Shown: one piece after another, positions 7,844 to 17,115 of the stretch
How the letters are laid out: each line of letters opens with the position of its first letter
How positions within the stretch are numbered: position 1 is the stretch's first letter
Origin: Novosphingobium ovatum
GTDB taxonomy: Bacteria; Pseudomonadota; Alphaproteobacteria; Sphingomonadales; Sphingomonadaceae
DNA length: 64,000 nt
Direction: 5' to 3'
Assembly (NCBI RefSeq): GCF_009909235.1
Contig: NZ_JAAAPO010000004.1
Span: 310,001-374,000 of the forward strand
The notes under the pieces: model-generated
Told to the model about the DNA's origin: nothing
Database searches by the model: none
The model's input: the letters and a program-made list of their open reading frames with translations, nothing else
Made by a program: the position numbers and the translations under genes

Positions 7844-9495
7844 GCATGTGGCTCCATGGGAAGGGTGATGTCGACGCTGCTGTGCCCCGGTCGTGAGATG
7901 ACTGTGATCTGACCGCCAAGCGCGGCAACCCGTTGCGCAATGGACCGGGGCAGGGCGCCGGGCAAGAAGCCATCGCCGTTGTCGGTGATCGACAGGCGCA
8001 GGCCATCACCGGTCGGCTCGATCGCGATGGCAACGGCGCTGGCCTTGCCGTGGCGCACGGCATTGGCGGTGCCTTCGCGGATGATCTGCTGCATGGCAAA
8101 GTTGAGCGCGGCCGGGCCAATGACCGCTGGCCAGTGGGGCGCCACCCAAACCTGCGCGGCCCACTGGCTTGACAGGTGCTCGGCCAGCGTTATTGCTTCG
8201 TGGTGTAGGTCGCGCTGGCCCGGCTGGATCCGGCCCAGACGCAACTGGCCGATGATGGCGCGCAGATGCTGCTGCTCGGCGGCGATGGCGCTGGTAATCT
8301 GGTCGATCTGGGCGGATGCATCGTCGCCCGCATCGGCCCGCAAGGCCTGCAACCGATACCGCGCCCCGGCCAGCGTTTGCACCACGCTGTCATGCAAATC
8401 CGCCGCGATTTGCGAGCGTAGCCGCGACATGGCCACTTCACGGGCCAGCGTTTCGGTCTCTTCCTCGTCCAGCGCCAAGGCGATTTCGCGGGCCATGCCC
8501 TGCGCGGCCAGCAAGTCATCTCCGTTGGGCCGTGCCATGCTCCACAGCAGCACTTGCCCGCGCCCTGTCCGCGTAATAAGCGGGATGGCCAGCCCCTCGG
8601 TCACGCCCAGGGCCGCCGCCAGCGCGCAGGGGGCAGCCTGCGCCAACACGCCGCGCCGGTTGTCATCACGGAGCGCCATGCGCCGCGCGCCGTCAAACAG
8701 AAAAGGCAGGCCCCCGTCGGCATCATCGATCCGCAGCGCCTCATGCTCCAGCCATGCTGGCGGATTGGCCAGTCCAACCGTGCACAATTGCGCCCGTGTT
8801 TCGCCCATGGGCAGCCAAGCCAGCGCGCCGCCCGTCGCCCCGCAAAGGTCCATGGCATAGGCCAGCGCCGCGTTGAGCGTGTCGGGCGTGGCCTGTTCAT
8901 CATCGGCGGCCCCGCCATGGCGATGATGGCGCGGCGTGGCCAGCCCGCGTGTGTTCAGCGCGAACCAGCCCAGCATCATCAACAACACCATCAGCGTGCT
9001 GAAGCGGCGGATGAATTTCGGCATGTCGAACCCGGTGCCATGGCCATCCACCAGCCAACCGGCCAACAGGAAACAGGCCGCTAGTCCCAGCATCACCAGC
9101 AACATGCCGCGCCTGCTCCATCGCGCGGCGGCGGTCAGCACGAGAAAGGCGAAAAGCGTGAGGAAAGCGCTGAAGAAATCCAGCGTGACCGCGCGCGTCC
9201 AATACAGGCCGACCAGCGCGGTCATGGCATCAATCGCAAAGGCGGGCCCCGCCAGCCGGTGGTCGTGCCACCAACTGCTCCAGGCGACCACGACCATGCC
9301 CACCGCAAACAACAGATAGGCCGCGAACAGCGCAACGGCGGCATGTTGCCCCGGCATGCTGCGAGGCGAAGCCAGATCCAGCCATGCCACGAACAGCAGC
9401 GCCATCACCACCCGCATCGCGGCCAGTACCACGCCCGAGGGGATCCGCCGCGGACGGATGGCTGAGGCCAATGTGGGCAGGGGCTGTGGGCGCAT
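7840..9495 (-). CDS. Membrane sensor histidine kinase (NarX/DesK-like, HisKA_3)
   Basis: 551 residues. About six hydrophobic segments fill residues 20-175. A cytoplasmic region resembling a degenerate GAF domain (about 200-340) follows, then a HisKA_3 dimerisation motif SQIAADLHDSVVQTLAG with the phospho-accepting His. The HATPase_c domain has the N-box NAVRHG and the G-box DNGDGF. There is no periplasmic NarX P-box, so nitrate sensing of the NarX kind is not supported. The signal is unknown. Co-transcribed with the response regulator. The 162-bp gap upstream separates it from the divergent TonB receptor. Confidence 0.9.
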   Translation of the reverse strand: MRPQPLPTLASAIRPRRIPSGVVLAAMRVVMALLFVAWLDLASPRSMPGQHAAVALFAAYLLFAVGMVVVAWSSWWHDHRLAGPAFAIDAMTALVGLYWTRAVTLDFFSAFLTLFAFLVLTAAARWSRRGMLLVMLGLAACFLLAGWLVDGHGTGFDMPKFIRRFSTLMVLLMMLGWFALNTRGLATPRHHRHGGAADDEQATPDTLNAALAYAMDLCGATGGALAWLPMGETRAQLCTVGLANPPAWLEHEALRIDDADGGLPFLFDGARRMALRDDNRRGVLAQAAPCALAAALGVTEGLAIPLITRTGRGQVLLWSMARPNGDDLLAAQGMAREIALALDEEETETLAREVAMSRLRSQIAADLHDSVVQTLAGARYRLQALRADAGDDASAQIDQITSAIAAEQQHLRAIIGQLRLGRIQPGQRDLHHEAITLAEHLSSQWAAQVWVAPHWPAVIGPAALNFAMQQIIREGTANAVRHGKASAVAIAIEPTGDGLRLSITDNGDGFLPGALPRSIAQRVAALGGQITVISRPGHSSVDITLPMEPHA

Positions 9496-9657
9496 GGGTA
9501 TTCTCTTGCCATGAAACGGGGGGCAGTCAACCGAACCACAGGGGCTGTGGCTATGTCACAAAAGTGAAAATAACGATGGATAGAGAGCGGTGTAACCAAA
9601 GTTACGCAACCGCGCGGCCCCTCTCCATTCCGGCTGCGATCCTCGGAGGACAAGACG

Positions 9658-12066
9658 GTGAATCACAAAAAGGCCCTTCTCGCGCTGCCGCTTTCGGCGC
9701 TGGCGTTCATGCATGGGGGCATGGCGCAAGCTGCCGATGTGGCGGCGGATCCTGCCCCGGCGGCTGAAGGGCAGGGGCTGACCGACATTGTCGTTACCGC
9801 CACCAAGCGCGAGACGAACCTGCAGAAGACACCGGTGGCGATCTCGGTGGTCAGCGACCAGATCATCAAGGACCGCCATGTGCAGAGCCTGATCGATCTG
9901 GCCGATGGCGGCGTTCCCAGCTTGCGCGTCGCCACGTTCGAGGCGCGCCAGTCGGCGCTGACCGTGGGCATTCGCGGCATCGTGCCGTTTGACCAGAACC
10001 AGACCGCGCGCGACACGGGCGTGGGCGTGTATATTGATGGCGTCTATCTCGCCCGTTCGCAGGGCCTGAACGCGGCCCTGTTCGATGTGCAGCGTATCGA
10101 AGTGCTCAAGGGGCCGCAGGGCACGCTGTTTGGTCGCAACACTGAAGGCGGCGCGGTCAGCATCGTGACGCGCGATCCCACCGGCAAGTTTGGTGGCCGC
10201 TTTGCTGCAGGCCTTGGCAATTACGGCAGCCACACCGCCGAGGGCCACATCGACCTGCCCGAATTCAATCACATCGCCATCAAGATCGACGCGGTGGAGC
10301 AGCATCAGGACCCCACCGTCAAGAACCCGCTGGCGGGGCAGGCCGGGTGGAACCAGTATGAGCGCGCCGGTGGCCGCATCCAGGCCAAGTGGACCCCGTT
10401 CGACGGCTTCTCGGCGCTGGTCAGCTATGACAAGGCAAAGGACGAAAACACGCCCAACTTCAGCCAGTTGCTGAACTACAATCCGCTGGGCAAGACGGTG
10501 GGCCAGTATATCGCCAACCCCAATGGCAACGGCAAGTACATCCTGGTCGCGCCGGGCACCACCACGGCCTGCTCCGCCTGCATCGCGCCGCTCTCGCCGC
10601 TGGTGACGCCCACGGGCAGCAACCGTCTGGCCACTGCGCAAGTGGGCGTGCCCCAGCAACCCAGCGTGGACCGCACTGAAGGCACCTCGCTGCGCCTGAA
10701 CTACAAGGTGATGCCGGGGATGGAGCTGCGCTCGATCACCGCATGGCGCACCGTTTCGACCGAGCAGTGGGACAATTCGGGCGGCCCGGCGCGCACCATC
10801 TTTGCGCCTAACACCGGCTTCAGCCGCTACAGCCTCTCGTACCTGAATCAGCGCCAGTTCAGCCAGGAACTGCAACTGGTGGGCAGCCTGCCGCAGATCG
10901 ACTATGTGCTGGGCGGCTATTACTTCAACGAACGTGCGCAGGAACAGGCGTCCACCCCTTCGTCCAACACGTGGAATGTGGATGGCACCAGTTACACGAT
11001 CAACAGCGAGACCGTGTCGGGTGCGGTAACCTCGTCCAATCAGGGCTGGGCGCTGGGCCAGCAATTCCTGCAACGCGCCAGCCAGGCCTTCGCCAAGAGC
11101 TATGCCGCCTTTGGCCAGGCGACCTACACGCCTGATTTCCTGGGCGGCAAGGCGCATCTGACCGTGGGTGGCCGCTACACCAACGACAAGCGCAACGGCT
11201 TGCTCTATCTGGTGCAGGGCGTGGCCACCAACTTCACGTTCAACGCCAGCGTCAGCCGGTTCGACCCGCTGGTCGTGTTGGCCTATGATGTGGCGCCCAA
11301 CGTCAACACCTATGCCAAATACTCGACCGGCTATCGCGCGGGCGGCGCCAATGACCGTTCGCAGACCTTTGCCGCCTTCAGCCCCGAAGTTGTCCGGTCC
11401 TATGAAATCGGCACGAAGATGGACCTGATGGACCATCATGTGCGCCTCAACCTTGCTGGCTACATCATGGATCGTACCGGTACTCAGACCGATTTCGACA
11501 ATGTCGACACCAACCCGACCAGCCCCACGTTCAACCTGCACACCGAGGAAACCCGCAACGCGCCGGGCACCTCCAAGATCCGCGGGTTGGAAGCAGACTT
11601 GACCGTTAAGGCGACGCCCGAACTGACGCTGGGCGCGTCCTATGCCTACACCTACACCTTCGTTCCGGCGACGCCCAACCCGTTCCTGAACAACGCGCTT
11701 TATCAGGTGTATGTGGTTTATACGCCGCGTAATGCTGCGTCAGCCTATGCCGATTACCACCGCGCCGTGGGGGGCAATGGGTCTGAACTCACCGTTCACC
11801 TCGACGCCAACTATGCCCAATCGCAATACAGCTTCCAGAACGAACCGGTGAAGACCGACTCCAGCTTTGTGGTCAACGGTCGCATTGCGCTGGCCCATGT
11901 TCCTATGAAAGGCGACACCAAGGCCACTTTCTCGCTGTGGAGCCGCAACCTTCTCAATACCACCTATGTCTATCGCCGGTCGGGCGCCAATGATGCGGTG
12001 CTGGGCGATTATGGCAATTTCAATCCGCCGCGCACGTTCGGTGCCGAACTGCAAATTGCGTTCTGA
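9658..12066 (+). CDS. TonB-dependent outer-membrane receptor
   Basis: 802 residues from a GTG start with a GGAGGA ribosome site 7 bases upstream. A signal peptide ends near residue 26 (GGMAQA-A). A TonB box (DIVVTATKRETNLQKTPVAIS) is followed by a plug domain (RIEVLKGPQGTLFGRN, GGAVSIVTRDP) and a 22-strand barrel ending in the aromatic C-terminus LQIAF needed for outer-membrane assembly. The plug and barrel are those of the large sphingomonad receptor family that takes up siderophores, vitamins or plant-derived compounds; the substrate cannot be assigned. It is flanked by the two-component pair and by cydAB, with a likely terminator just after it, so it is probably its own unit. Confidence 0.93.
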   Translation: MNHKKALLALPLSALAFMHGGMAQAADVAADPAPAAEGQGLTDIVVTATKRETNLQKTPVAISVVSDQIIKDRHVQSLIDLADGGVPSLRVATFEARQSALTVGIRGIVPFDQNQTARDTGVGVYIDGVYLARSQGLNAALFDVQRIEVLKGPQGTLFGRNTEGGAVSIVTRDPTGKFGGRFAAGLGNYGSHTAEGHIDLPEFNHIAIKIDAVEQHQDPTVKNPLAGQAGWNQYERAGGRIQAKWTPFDGFSALVSYDKAKDENTPNFSQLLNYNPLGKTVGQYIANPNGNGKYILVAPGTTTACSACIAPLSPLVTPTGSNRLATAQVGVPQQPSVDRTEGTSLRLNYKVMPGMELRSITAWRTVSTEQWDNSGGPARTIFAPNTGFSRYSLSYLNQRQFSQELQLVGSLPQIDYVLGGYYFNERAQEQASTPSSNTWNVDGTSYTINSETVSGAVTSSNQGWALGQQFLQRASQAFAKSYAAFGQATYTPDFLGGKAHLTVGGRYTNDKRNGLLYLVQGVATNFTFNASVSRFDPLVVLAYDVAPNVNTYAKYSTGYRAGGANDRSQTFAAFSPEVVRSYEIGTKMDLMDHHVRLNLAGYIMDRTGTQTDFDNVDTNPTSPTFNLHTEETRNAPGTSKIRGLEADLTVKATPELTLGASYAYTYTFVPATPNPFLNNALYQVYVVYTPRNAASAYADYHRAVGGNGSELTVHLDANYAQSQYSFQNEPVKTDSSFVVNGRIALAHVPMKGDTKATFSLWSRNLLNTTYVYRRSGANDAVLGDYGNFNPPRTFGAELQIAF

Positions 12067-12101
12067 GTAACAAGAACATAACTTCTTCAGTATACCTTGA
12101 T

Positions 12102-12126
12102 GGGTGGCTGAAAAGCCGTCCCTTTG
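12102..12126 (+). terminator. Probable Rho-independent terminator after the TonB receptor
   Basis: GGGTGGCT, a GAAA tetraloop, then AGCCGTCCC form a GC-rich hairpin 35 bases after the receptor stop codon, followed by a short TTT run. The T tract is weak, so termination may be partial. Confidence 0.5.
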
Positions 12127-12508
12127 CTTGGATAAAGGGCGATGGTGCGGTGCGCCAGCACCATACTATCAATATGGCCAGCATGATCGCTGCAGCTACT
12201 GTGCTGGCCAGTCCATCCACCGCCAGATGCGGATCCTTGCCAATCAACCGCGTGGGCAGGAGGGCGGGTAGCAGAGCCGACTCCACTGTGAATGTGTCCG
12301 CAGGCTAGCGGCGATCCACCAAAGGCTTGCGCGACGATCCAGTCGGGGGTGAGAAAGGGAAAGAGACTTCACTATATTGCAAATCTGGCATATTATAAAA
12401 ATCTGCAATTGGTAAGCGAATTTGCCGGGGGCGAACTGACCGTTGCACGCCGCCTGCCATTGCCTGTGTTGCGCACTATTGCGCAGCCTTTCCGAGGGGA
12501 TATGTCCG
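12127..12508. other. Intergenic region upstream of cydA
   Basis: About 380 bases with no convincing gene. It has a perfect 7-bp stem (ATGGTGC at 12142-12148 with GCACCAT at 12158-12164) lacking a T run, and a more AT-rich stretch at 12370-12415 that probably holds the cyd promoter. There, ATTGCA (12376-12381) and TGCAAT (12404-12409) form a widely spaced inverted repeat. I find no TTGAT-N4-ATCAA box here. Confidence 0.4.
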
Positions 12509-14071
12509 ATGGATATGGCGGTTGTCGAATTATCCCGGCTGCAGTTTGCGCTGACAGCCATGTATCACTTTCTTTTCGTGCCTTTGACGCTGGGCCTCTC
12601 TTTCATGCTGGTTATCATGGAGAGTGTTTATGTCATCACTAAACGCCCCATCTGGCGGGTGATCACCCGCTTCTGGGGCAAGCTGTTCGGCATCAATTTC
12701 GTGCTGGGCGTGGCCACGGGCCTGACCATGGAATTCGAGTTCGGCACCAATTGGGCCTATTACGCGCATTATGTGGGCGATATCTTTGGTGCACCGCTGG
12801 CGATCGAAGGGCTGATGGCCTTTTTCCTCGAAGCGACGATGGTGGGCGTGATGTTCTTTGGCTGGGATCGCATGAGCCGCCGCCAGCACCTGCTGGTGAC
12901 GTTCCTCACTGCGCTGGGCACCAATCTGTCCGCTCTGTGGATCCTGATCGCCAATGGCTGGATGCAGAACCCTGTAGGGGCAGAGTTCAACCCCCAAACC
13001 ATGCGGATGGAGGTGACCGACTTTAAGGAAGTCCTCTTCAACCCGGTGGCTCAGGCCAAGTTCGTCCATACCGTGAGCGCGGGTTATGTCTGCGCCTCCA
13101 CCTTTGTGATGGGTGTTTCCGCACTTTACCTGCTGCGCGGCAAATATACCAACATTGCCCGCCGCTCGATGATGGTGGCCTCGGCCTTTGGGCTGGCCTC
13201 GGCGCTCTCGGTGGTCGTGCTGGGCGATGAAAGCGGCTATGCGCTGACCGACAACCAGAAGATGAAGCTGGCCTCAATCGAAGCGATGTGGGAGACCGAA
13301 GAGGCGCCCGCCGCGATCACGCTGGTCGGCCTTCCCGATGTGGCGGCGCGCACCACCCATGGCGCGATCAAGATCCCCTATGTGATGGGCCTTATCGGCA
13401 CGCGCAGCCTGTCGGGCAAGATCGACGGGATCGAGGAACTGGTGCTGAGCGCCGATGAGCGTATCCACAGCGGCATAATCGCCTATGACGCGGTTGAGAC
13501 GATGAAGGCGGATCGCGCCAATGTCCCCGCGCGCGCCGCGTTTGAGGCGCATAAGCGCGACATCGGCTATGCGATGCTGCTCAAGCGCTATGTGGCCGAC
13601 CCGCGCAAGGCCGACGACGGGCTGATCCTGAAGGCGGCGTGGGATACGGTGCCCAATGTGCCGGTGATGTTCTTCCTGTTCCGCGGCATGGCGGCGCTGG
13701 GCTTTGGTTTCATCGCCTATTTTGCCATGGCCTTCTACTGCGCCTCGGCCTGCCGGTTTTCGAAACGCTGGTTCCTGAAGCTGGCGGTGGTGATGATCCC
13801 GCTGCCGTGGATCGCGATTGAGGCAGGCTGGGTGCTGGCCGAAATCGGGCGCCAGCCTTGGGCGGTCGATGGCGTGCTGCCGACTTTCCTTGGCGCATCC
13901 TCGCTGACCGTGGCGCAGGTTTGGGCAACGATTCTGGGTTTTACCGCGCTTTACGGCACGCTGGCCGTCATCGAGATCCGCCTGATGATCGCCGCCATCC
14001 GCAAGGGGCCGATCGAGCACCACGAACCCATCGCGCAGGCGCAGGGTTTTGCCCCGTTGCCCGCCGAATAA
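12509..14071 (+). CDS. cydA: Cytochrome bd ubiquinol oxidase subunit I
   Basis: 520 residues. ATG 12509 follows GAGGGG by 9 bases and begins at the conserved MDMAVVELSRLQFALTAMYH, where His20 is the expected heme b595 ligand; longer upstream reading frames lack support. The second conserved histidine is in AKFVHTVSAGYV. The EIGRQPW motif near residue 440 is diagnostic for CydA and the quinol site region. Nine or so transmembrane helices. Cytochrome bd reduces oxygen to water with high affinity and, in characterised bacteria, is insensitive to sulfide and relatively resistant to NO and cyanide, which suits a locus between sulfide and NO genes. First gene of cydABX. Confidence 0.96.
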   Translation: MDMAVVELSRLQFALTAMYHFLFVPLTLGLSFMLVIMESVYVITKRPIWRVITRFWGKLFGINFVLGVATGLTMEFEFGTNWAYYAHYVGDIFGAPLAIEGLMAFFLEATMVGVMFFGWDRMSRRQHLLVTFLTALGTNLSALWILIANGWMQNPVGAEFNPQTMRMEVTDFKEVLFNPVAQAKFVHTVSAGYVCASTFVMGVSALYLLRGKYTNIARRSMMVASAFGLASALSVVVLGDESGYALTDNQKMKLASIEAMWETEEAPAAITLVGLPDVAARTTHGAIKIPYVMGLIGTRSLSGKIDGIEELVLSADERIHSGIIAYDAVETMKADRANVPARAAFEAHKRDIGYAMLLKRYVADPRKADDGLILKAAWDTVPNVPVMFFLFRGMAALGFGFIAYFAMAFYCASACRFSKRWFLKLAVVMIPLPWIAIEAGWVLAEIGRQPWAVDGVLPTFLGASSLTVAQVWATILGFTALYGTLAVIEIRLMIAAIRKGPIEHHEPIAQAQGFAPLPAE

Positions 14072-14082
14072 GGGGATAGGAC

Positions 14083-15231
14083 ATGCATATTCCTCTCGAT
14101 TATGAAACGCTGCGGGTGATCTGGTGGGCTCTGCTGGGCGTGCTGCTGATAGGCTTTGCGCTGACCGATGGTTATGACCTTGGCGTGGGGGCGCTGCTGC
14201 CCTTCGTCGGAGGCACCGACCAGGAACGCCGCCTTGTCATCAACGCTATAGCCCCACATTGGGAAGGCCACCAAGTGTGGTTCATCCTTGGCGGCGGGGC
14301 GATCTTTGCCGCATGGCCCTTCGTCTATGCGGTCAGCTTTTCCGGCTTCTACCTCGCAATGTTCCTGGTGCTGGCGGCGCTGATCCTGCGGCCGGTGGCG
14401 TTTAAATACCGCTCCAAGGACACCGATGCCGGATGGCGCAGCCGGTGGGATTGGGCGCTGTTTGTCGGCGGCTTTGTTCCCGCACTGGTGTTCGGTGTTG
14501 CCGTCGGCAATGTGCTGGTGGGGGCGCCCTTCCGCCTCGATAGCGATCTGCGCATGACTTATGAAGGCACGCTGCTCGGGCTGTTCACGCCCTTTACGCT
14601 GCTCACCGGTCTGTTGTCGGTGGCGATGCTTGCGCTGCATGGTGCCGGTTGGCTGGCTGTGAAGATTGAGGACGGGCCGGTGCTGACCCGCACCCGCGCC
14701 ATTGCCCGCATCGCCGCCTTGGCGAGCATCGCGCTGTTCTTGATCGGCGGGGTGATGGTGGCCAAGGGCGGCATGGGATTAGCGCTGACCAGCGCGGTTG
14801 ATACCCAAGGCCCGTCGAACCCGCTGATGTCGGCCAGTGTAGCCGCGCCTGGTGGCTGGCTGGCCAATTATGGCGCCCATCCATGGATGGTGTTGGCACC
14901 CGCTTTGGGCCTGTTGGGACCGCTGGTGGCGCTCGCTGGGATTGCCAAGCGTTCCGGAGCGATCAACCTCATCGGCACTGCGTTGGCCACCACAGGGATT
15001 ATCGCCACGGTTGGCCTCTCGATGTTCCCCTTCATCCTGCCATCCTCCATCGATCCGCGCTCCAGCCTCACGGTCTGGAATGCCTCATCCAGCCATATGA
15101 CGCTTTTCATCATGCTGATCTGCACGGTCATCTTTCTGCCGGTGGTGCTGGGCTACACGGCCTGGGTGATGAAGATGCTCGGCGGGCGCATCACCTTGCG
15201 CGATGTGCAGACCAACCCTGATTTCTACTGA
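14083..15231 (+). CDS. cydB: Cytochrome bd ubiquinol oxidase subunit II
   Basis: 382 residues with about eight to nine transmembrane helices. It opens with the conserved DYETLRVIWWALLGVLLIGFALTDGYDLGVGALLPF and contains APHWEGHQVWFILGGGAIFAAWP, both hallmark CydB segments. CydB partners CydA in the membrane oxidase. It starts 11 bases after cydA with a GGGGATAGG-type ribosome site, then runs into cydX. Confidence 0.96.
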   Translation: MHIPLDYETLRVIWWALLGVLLIGFALTDGYDLGVGALLPFVGGTDQERRLVINAIAPHWEGHQVWFILGGGAIFAAWPFVYAVSFSGFYLAMFLVLAALILRPVAFKYRSKDTDAGWRSRWDWALFVGGFVPALVFGVAVGNVLVGAPFRLDSDLRMTYEGTLLGLFTPFTLLTGLLSVAMLALHGAGWLAVKIEDGPVLTRTRAIARIAALASIALFLIGGVMVAKGGMGLALTSAVDTQGPSNPLMSASVAAPGGWLANYGAHPWMVLAPALGLLGPLVALAGIAKRSGAINLIGTALATTGIIATVGLSMFPFILPSSIDPRSSLTVWNASSSHMTLFIMLICTVIFLPVVLGYTAWVMKMLGGRITLRDVQTNPDFY

Positions 15232-15242
15232 AAGGAACTGCC

Positions 15243-15353
15243 ATGTGGTATTTTACATGGGTGCTGGGTTTGGGCCTTGCGGTGGGTTTCGGCATCATCA
15301 ACGGCCTGTGGCATGAGTTCAACTCGCCGATCGACGATGATCCTGCGGTCTGA
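15243..15353 (+). CDS. cydX: Cytochrome bd accessory small subunit CydX
   Basis: A 36-residue single-helix protein that is easily missed because of its size. MWYFTWVLGLGLAVGFGI followed by NGLWHEF matches the CydX/CbdX pattern (N-terminal W-Y-F-x-W, one transmembrane helix, then a W...E region). It starts 11 bases after cydB behind AAGGAA. In other bacteria CydX stabilises the hemes of cytochrome bd. Confidence 0.93.
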   Translation: MWYFTWVLGLGLAVGFGIINGLWHEFNSPIDDDPAV

Positions 15354-15439
15354 TCCATCACGGTAAAGCCCATCAGGACGCAGCGGCGCTGGCCCTTCCC
15401 GCCGGCGCCGTATTGCATGATATTTGAAAGCGAACCAAC

Positions 15440-15916
15440 ATGAACAGAATTTCTCGCTGTATCGCTTTGGGCATTATCGGGGTTGGTCTGGGGCTTCCCG
15501 GGCTGGCCATGGGCAAAGCGCGGCAAGTGCCCGCAACCCAGCCTTATTATGTTTTCCAAAAGGTCGTCTATCAAAACGATAGCGGATGGCCAGATGACAA
15601 GGCCTATTTTAACCGCCTGTTGCGCCACATCGGCGCGCATATCGCCGCCACCGATGGCAAGGTGGAAATCCGCGTCGTCAATTTCGCCGCCGGGGTGAAG
15701 CTTTTCGTCATCGCCAAGGAGGACGCCGAATTGGCCAAGGCCATCGACGGATTGCGGGCCAAGGGCGTGCGCTTCCTGATCTGCAACAATACGATGCAAG
15801 GGATGAAGCTGACCCCTGCCGATCTTTATGGGGTAAAGCCCGATGATGTCGTGCCCAGCGGCGTGGCTGAAATCGCTCGGCTGCAGGGTAAGGGCTATGT
15901 GTATCTCCACCCTTGA
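15440..15916 (+). CDS. Periplasmic DsrE-like protein
   Basis: 158 residues. Residues 1-24 look like a cleavable signal peptide (GLGLPGLAMG). The rest has a DsrE/DsrF-like alpha-beta fold: VVYQNDSGWPDDKAYFNRLLRHIGAH, then KVEIRVVNFAAGVKLF and KGVRFLICNNTMQG, whose single cysteine (about residue 115) is at the DsrE active-site position. Members of this fold carry or relay sulfane sulfur. A secreted version close to cytochrome bd and the persulfide operon points to periplasmic sulfur chemistry, but its partner is unknown. It may be read through from cydX (87-bp gap). Confidence 0.8.
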   Translation: MNRISRCIALGIIGVGLGLPGLAMGKARQVPATQPYYVFQKVVYQNDSGWPDDKAYFNRLLRHIGAHIAATDGKVEIRVVNFAAGVKLFVIAKEDAELAKAIDGLRAKGVRFLICNNTMQGMKLTPADLYGVKPDDVVPSGVAEIARLQGKGYVYLHP

Positions 15917-15922
15917 TAGCCG

Positions 15923-16504
15923 ATGACCCTTGTCGATCACCTCTTGTATGCCGTGGCGTGGGGGCTGTTTGGGCTGAGCCATAGCCTTCTGGCCGGGGCG
16001 GGGCCGCGGCAGGGGTTGGGGCGCCTGTTCGGGCGGGCACACCGGCTTGCCTATAATGTTCTGGCTCTCGTGACGATTGCATTGGTGCTGGCGCTTGGCG
16101 TGTGGTTGTCGCGCGGCGACCACGGTTTTGCCATGCCGCGCTGGCTGATGGCATTGAGACTGGGCATAGTCGCCAGCGGTTTGGTGCTCGGCTTGTTTGC
16201 CTTGCGCGCTTATCGTCTGGGGCCTTTCGTCGGTTGGTCGCAATTTCGCGGCGAGGAAGATGATGGGCAGACCTTGGTCGTGACCGACCTGCATCGTCAT
16301 ATGCGACATCCGTTGTATACGGCGGCCCTTCTCCTGCTGTGGGGCAGGGTGGATGGCGAACTGACGCTGGCGACGGCCATCTGGGGCAGCCTCTATCTTG
16401 CCGTGGGCAGTCATTTTGAAGAGCGGCGGTTGATGACGCGCTATGGTGAGGCCTATCGTCGCTACCGCGCCATCACACCGCGCTTTTTTCCGCGCCTGTT
16501 TTAG
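15923..16504 (+). CDS. NnrU-like integral membrane protein (PEMT/ICMT fold)
   Basis: 193 residues with five or so transmembrane helices. It has the N-terminal GLFGLSHSLLAG motif of NnrU-like proteins. The C-terminal signature VTDLHRHMRHPLYTA ... HFEERRLMTRYGEAYRRYRAITPRFFP is the SAM- and lipid-binding end of the isoprenylcysteine/phospholipid methyltransferase fold. NnrU itself is linked to denitrification, but its reaction is unproven. It lies 6 bases after the DsrE-like gene and ends in a 4-base convergent overlap with the methyltransferase gene. Confidence 0.75.
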   Translation: MTLVDHLLYAVAWGLFGLSHSLLAGAGPRQGLGRLFGRAHRLAYNVLALVTIALVLALGVWLSRGDHGFAMPRWLMALRLGIVASGLVLGLFALRAYRLGPFVGWSQFRGEEDDGQTLVVTDLHRHMRHPLYTAALLLLWGRVDGELTLATAIWGSLYLAVGSHFEERRLMTRYGEAYRRYRAITPRFFPRLF

Positions 16505-17115
16505 ACTGGTTTTCGCGCGACCAGATCAATCAGCGCTGAGATGCCGCTATGGCCGCGCCCTTCCTCGAGGATGCTGTCGTGGCTGGCTAAATGCTCGATT
16601 TTCCAATCAGCAAAGGCCTCGCGCAGCATATCCTCAGTGTAGAGATTGTCCGGCATACCCGGCCCGCCCGTGCCATAGGCGATCTGTTCCGGCCGATAGC
16701 CTTGAAGCAGGATCAGGCCGCCGGGGCGAGTGGCGCGCTGCATTCCGGCGAAGATCCGCGTGCGCAGGGATGAGGCGGCAAACTGGATGAAGATCGCCAC
16801 TACCGCGTCAAAACAGCCTTCCGGCCAGTCCCATGTGGCGAGGTCAGCCTGTTGCAGGTCCAGCGATACGCCCCGCTCCTGCGCCAGCTTGCGAGCCTTT
16901 GCGAGGCCGACCTCGGCAATGTCAATGCTGGTCACATCATGCCCCAGAGCCGCCAGCCACACGCCATTGCGCCCTTCGCCATCGGCCACGCACAGCACTT
17001 TGGCCTCTGTGGGTAATTGCTCTGCCTGTTGCGTCAGGAACAGGTTGGGCTCCGTGCCGAACACATAATCTTCCGCCGCAAAGCGGGCGTTCCATTGGCT
17101 TGCATGGTTCATCAT
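16501..17115 (-). CDS. SAM-dependent methyltransferase (TehB/thiol-methyltransferase-like)
   Basis: 204 residues. VLCVADGEGRNGVWLAALGHDVTSIDIA (motif I and the acidic end of strand 2) and TRPGGLILLQGYRPEQ (motif V) define a class I methyltransferase, closest in style to TehB-like and thiopurine-type enzymes that methylate small thiols or chalcogen compounds. The ATG at 17115 overlaps the thioredoxin stop (ATGATGA), so it is the last gene of the persulfide operon. A sulfide or thiol acceptor is inferred only from context. Confidence 0.82.
   Translation of the reverse strand: MMNHASQWNARFAAEDYVFGTEPNLFLTQQAEQLPTEAKVLCVADGEGRNGVWLAALGHDVTSIDIAEVGLAKARKLAQERGVSLDLQQADLATWDWPEGCFDAVVAIFIQFAASSLRTRIFAGMQRATRPGGLILLQGYRPEQIAYGTGGPGMPDNLYTEDMLREAFADWKIEHLASHDSILEEGRGHSGISALIDLVARKPV

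Noticed and set aside
9556-11541. A 661-codon minus-strand open frame
   Set aside because: Shadow of the TonB-dependent receptor, which has signal peptide, plug and barrel features.
12020-12286. Possible 88-residue membrane protein on the minus strand
   Set aside because: One hydrophobic stretch only, overlaps the receptor's 3' end and the terminator hairpin, no ribosome site seen.
15191-16414. A 407-codon minus-strand open frame across cydX, the DsrE-like and NnrU-like genes
   Set aside because: The three plus-strand genes are each supported by motifs. The shadow lacks a domain.
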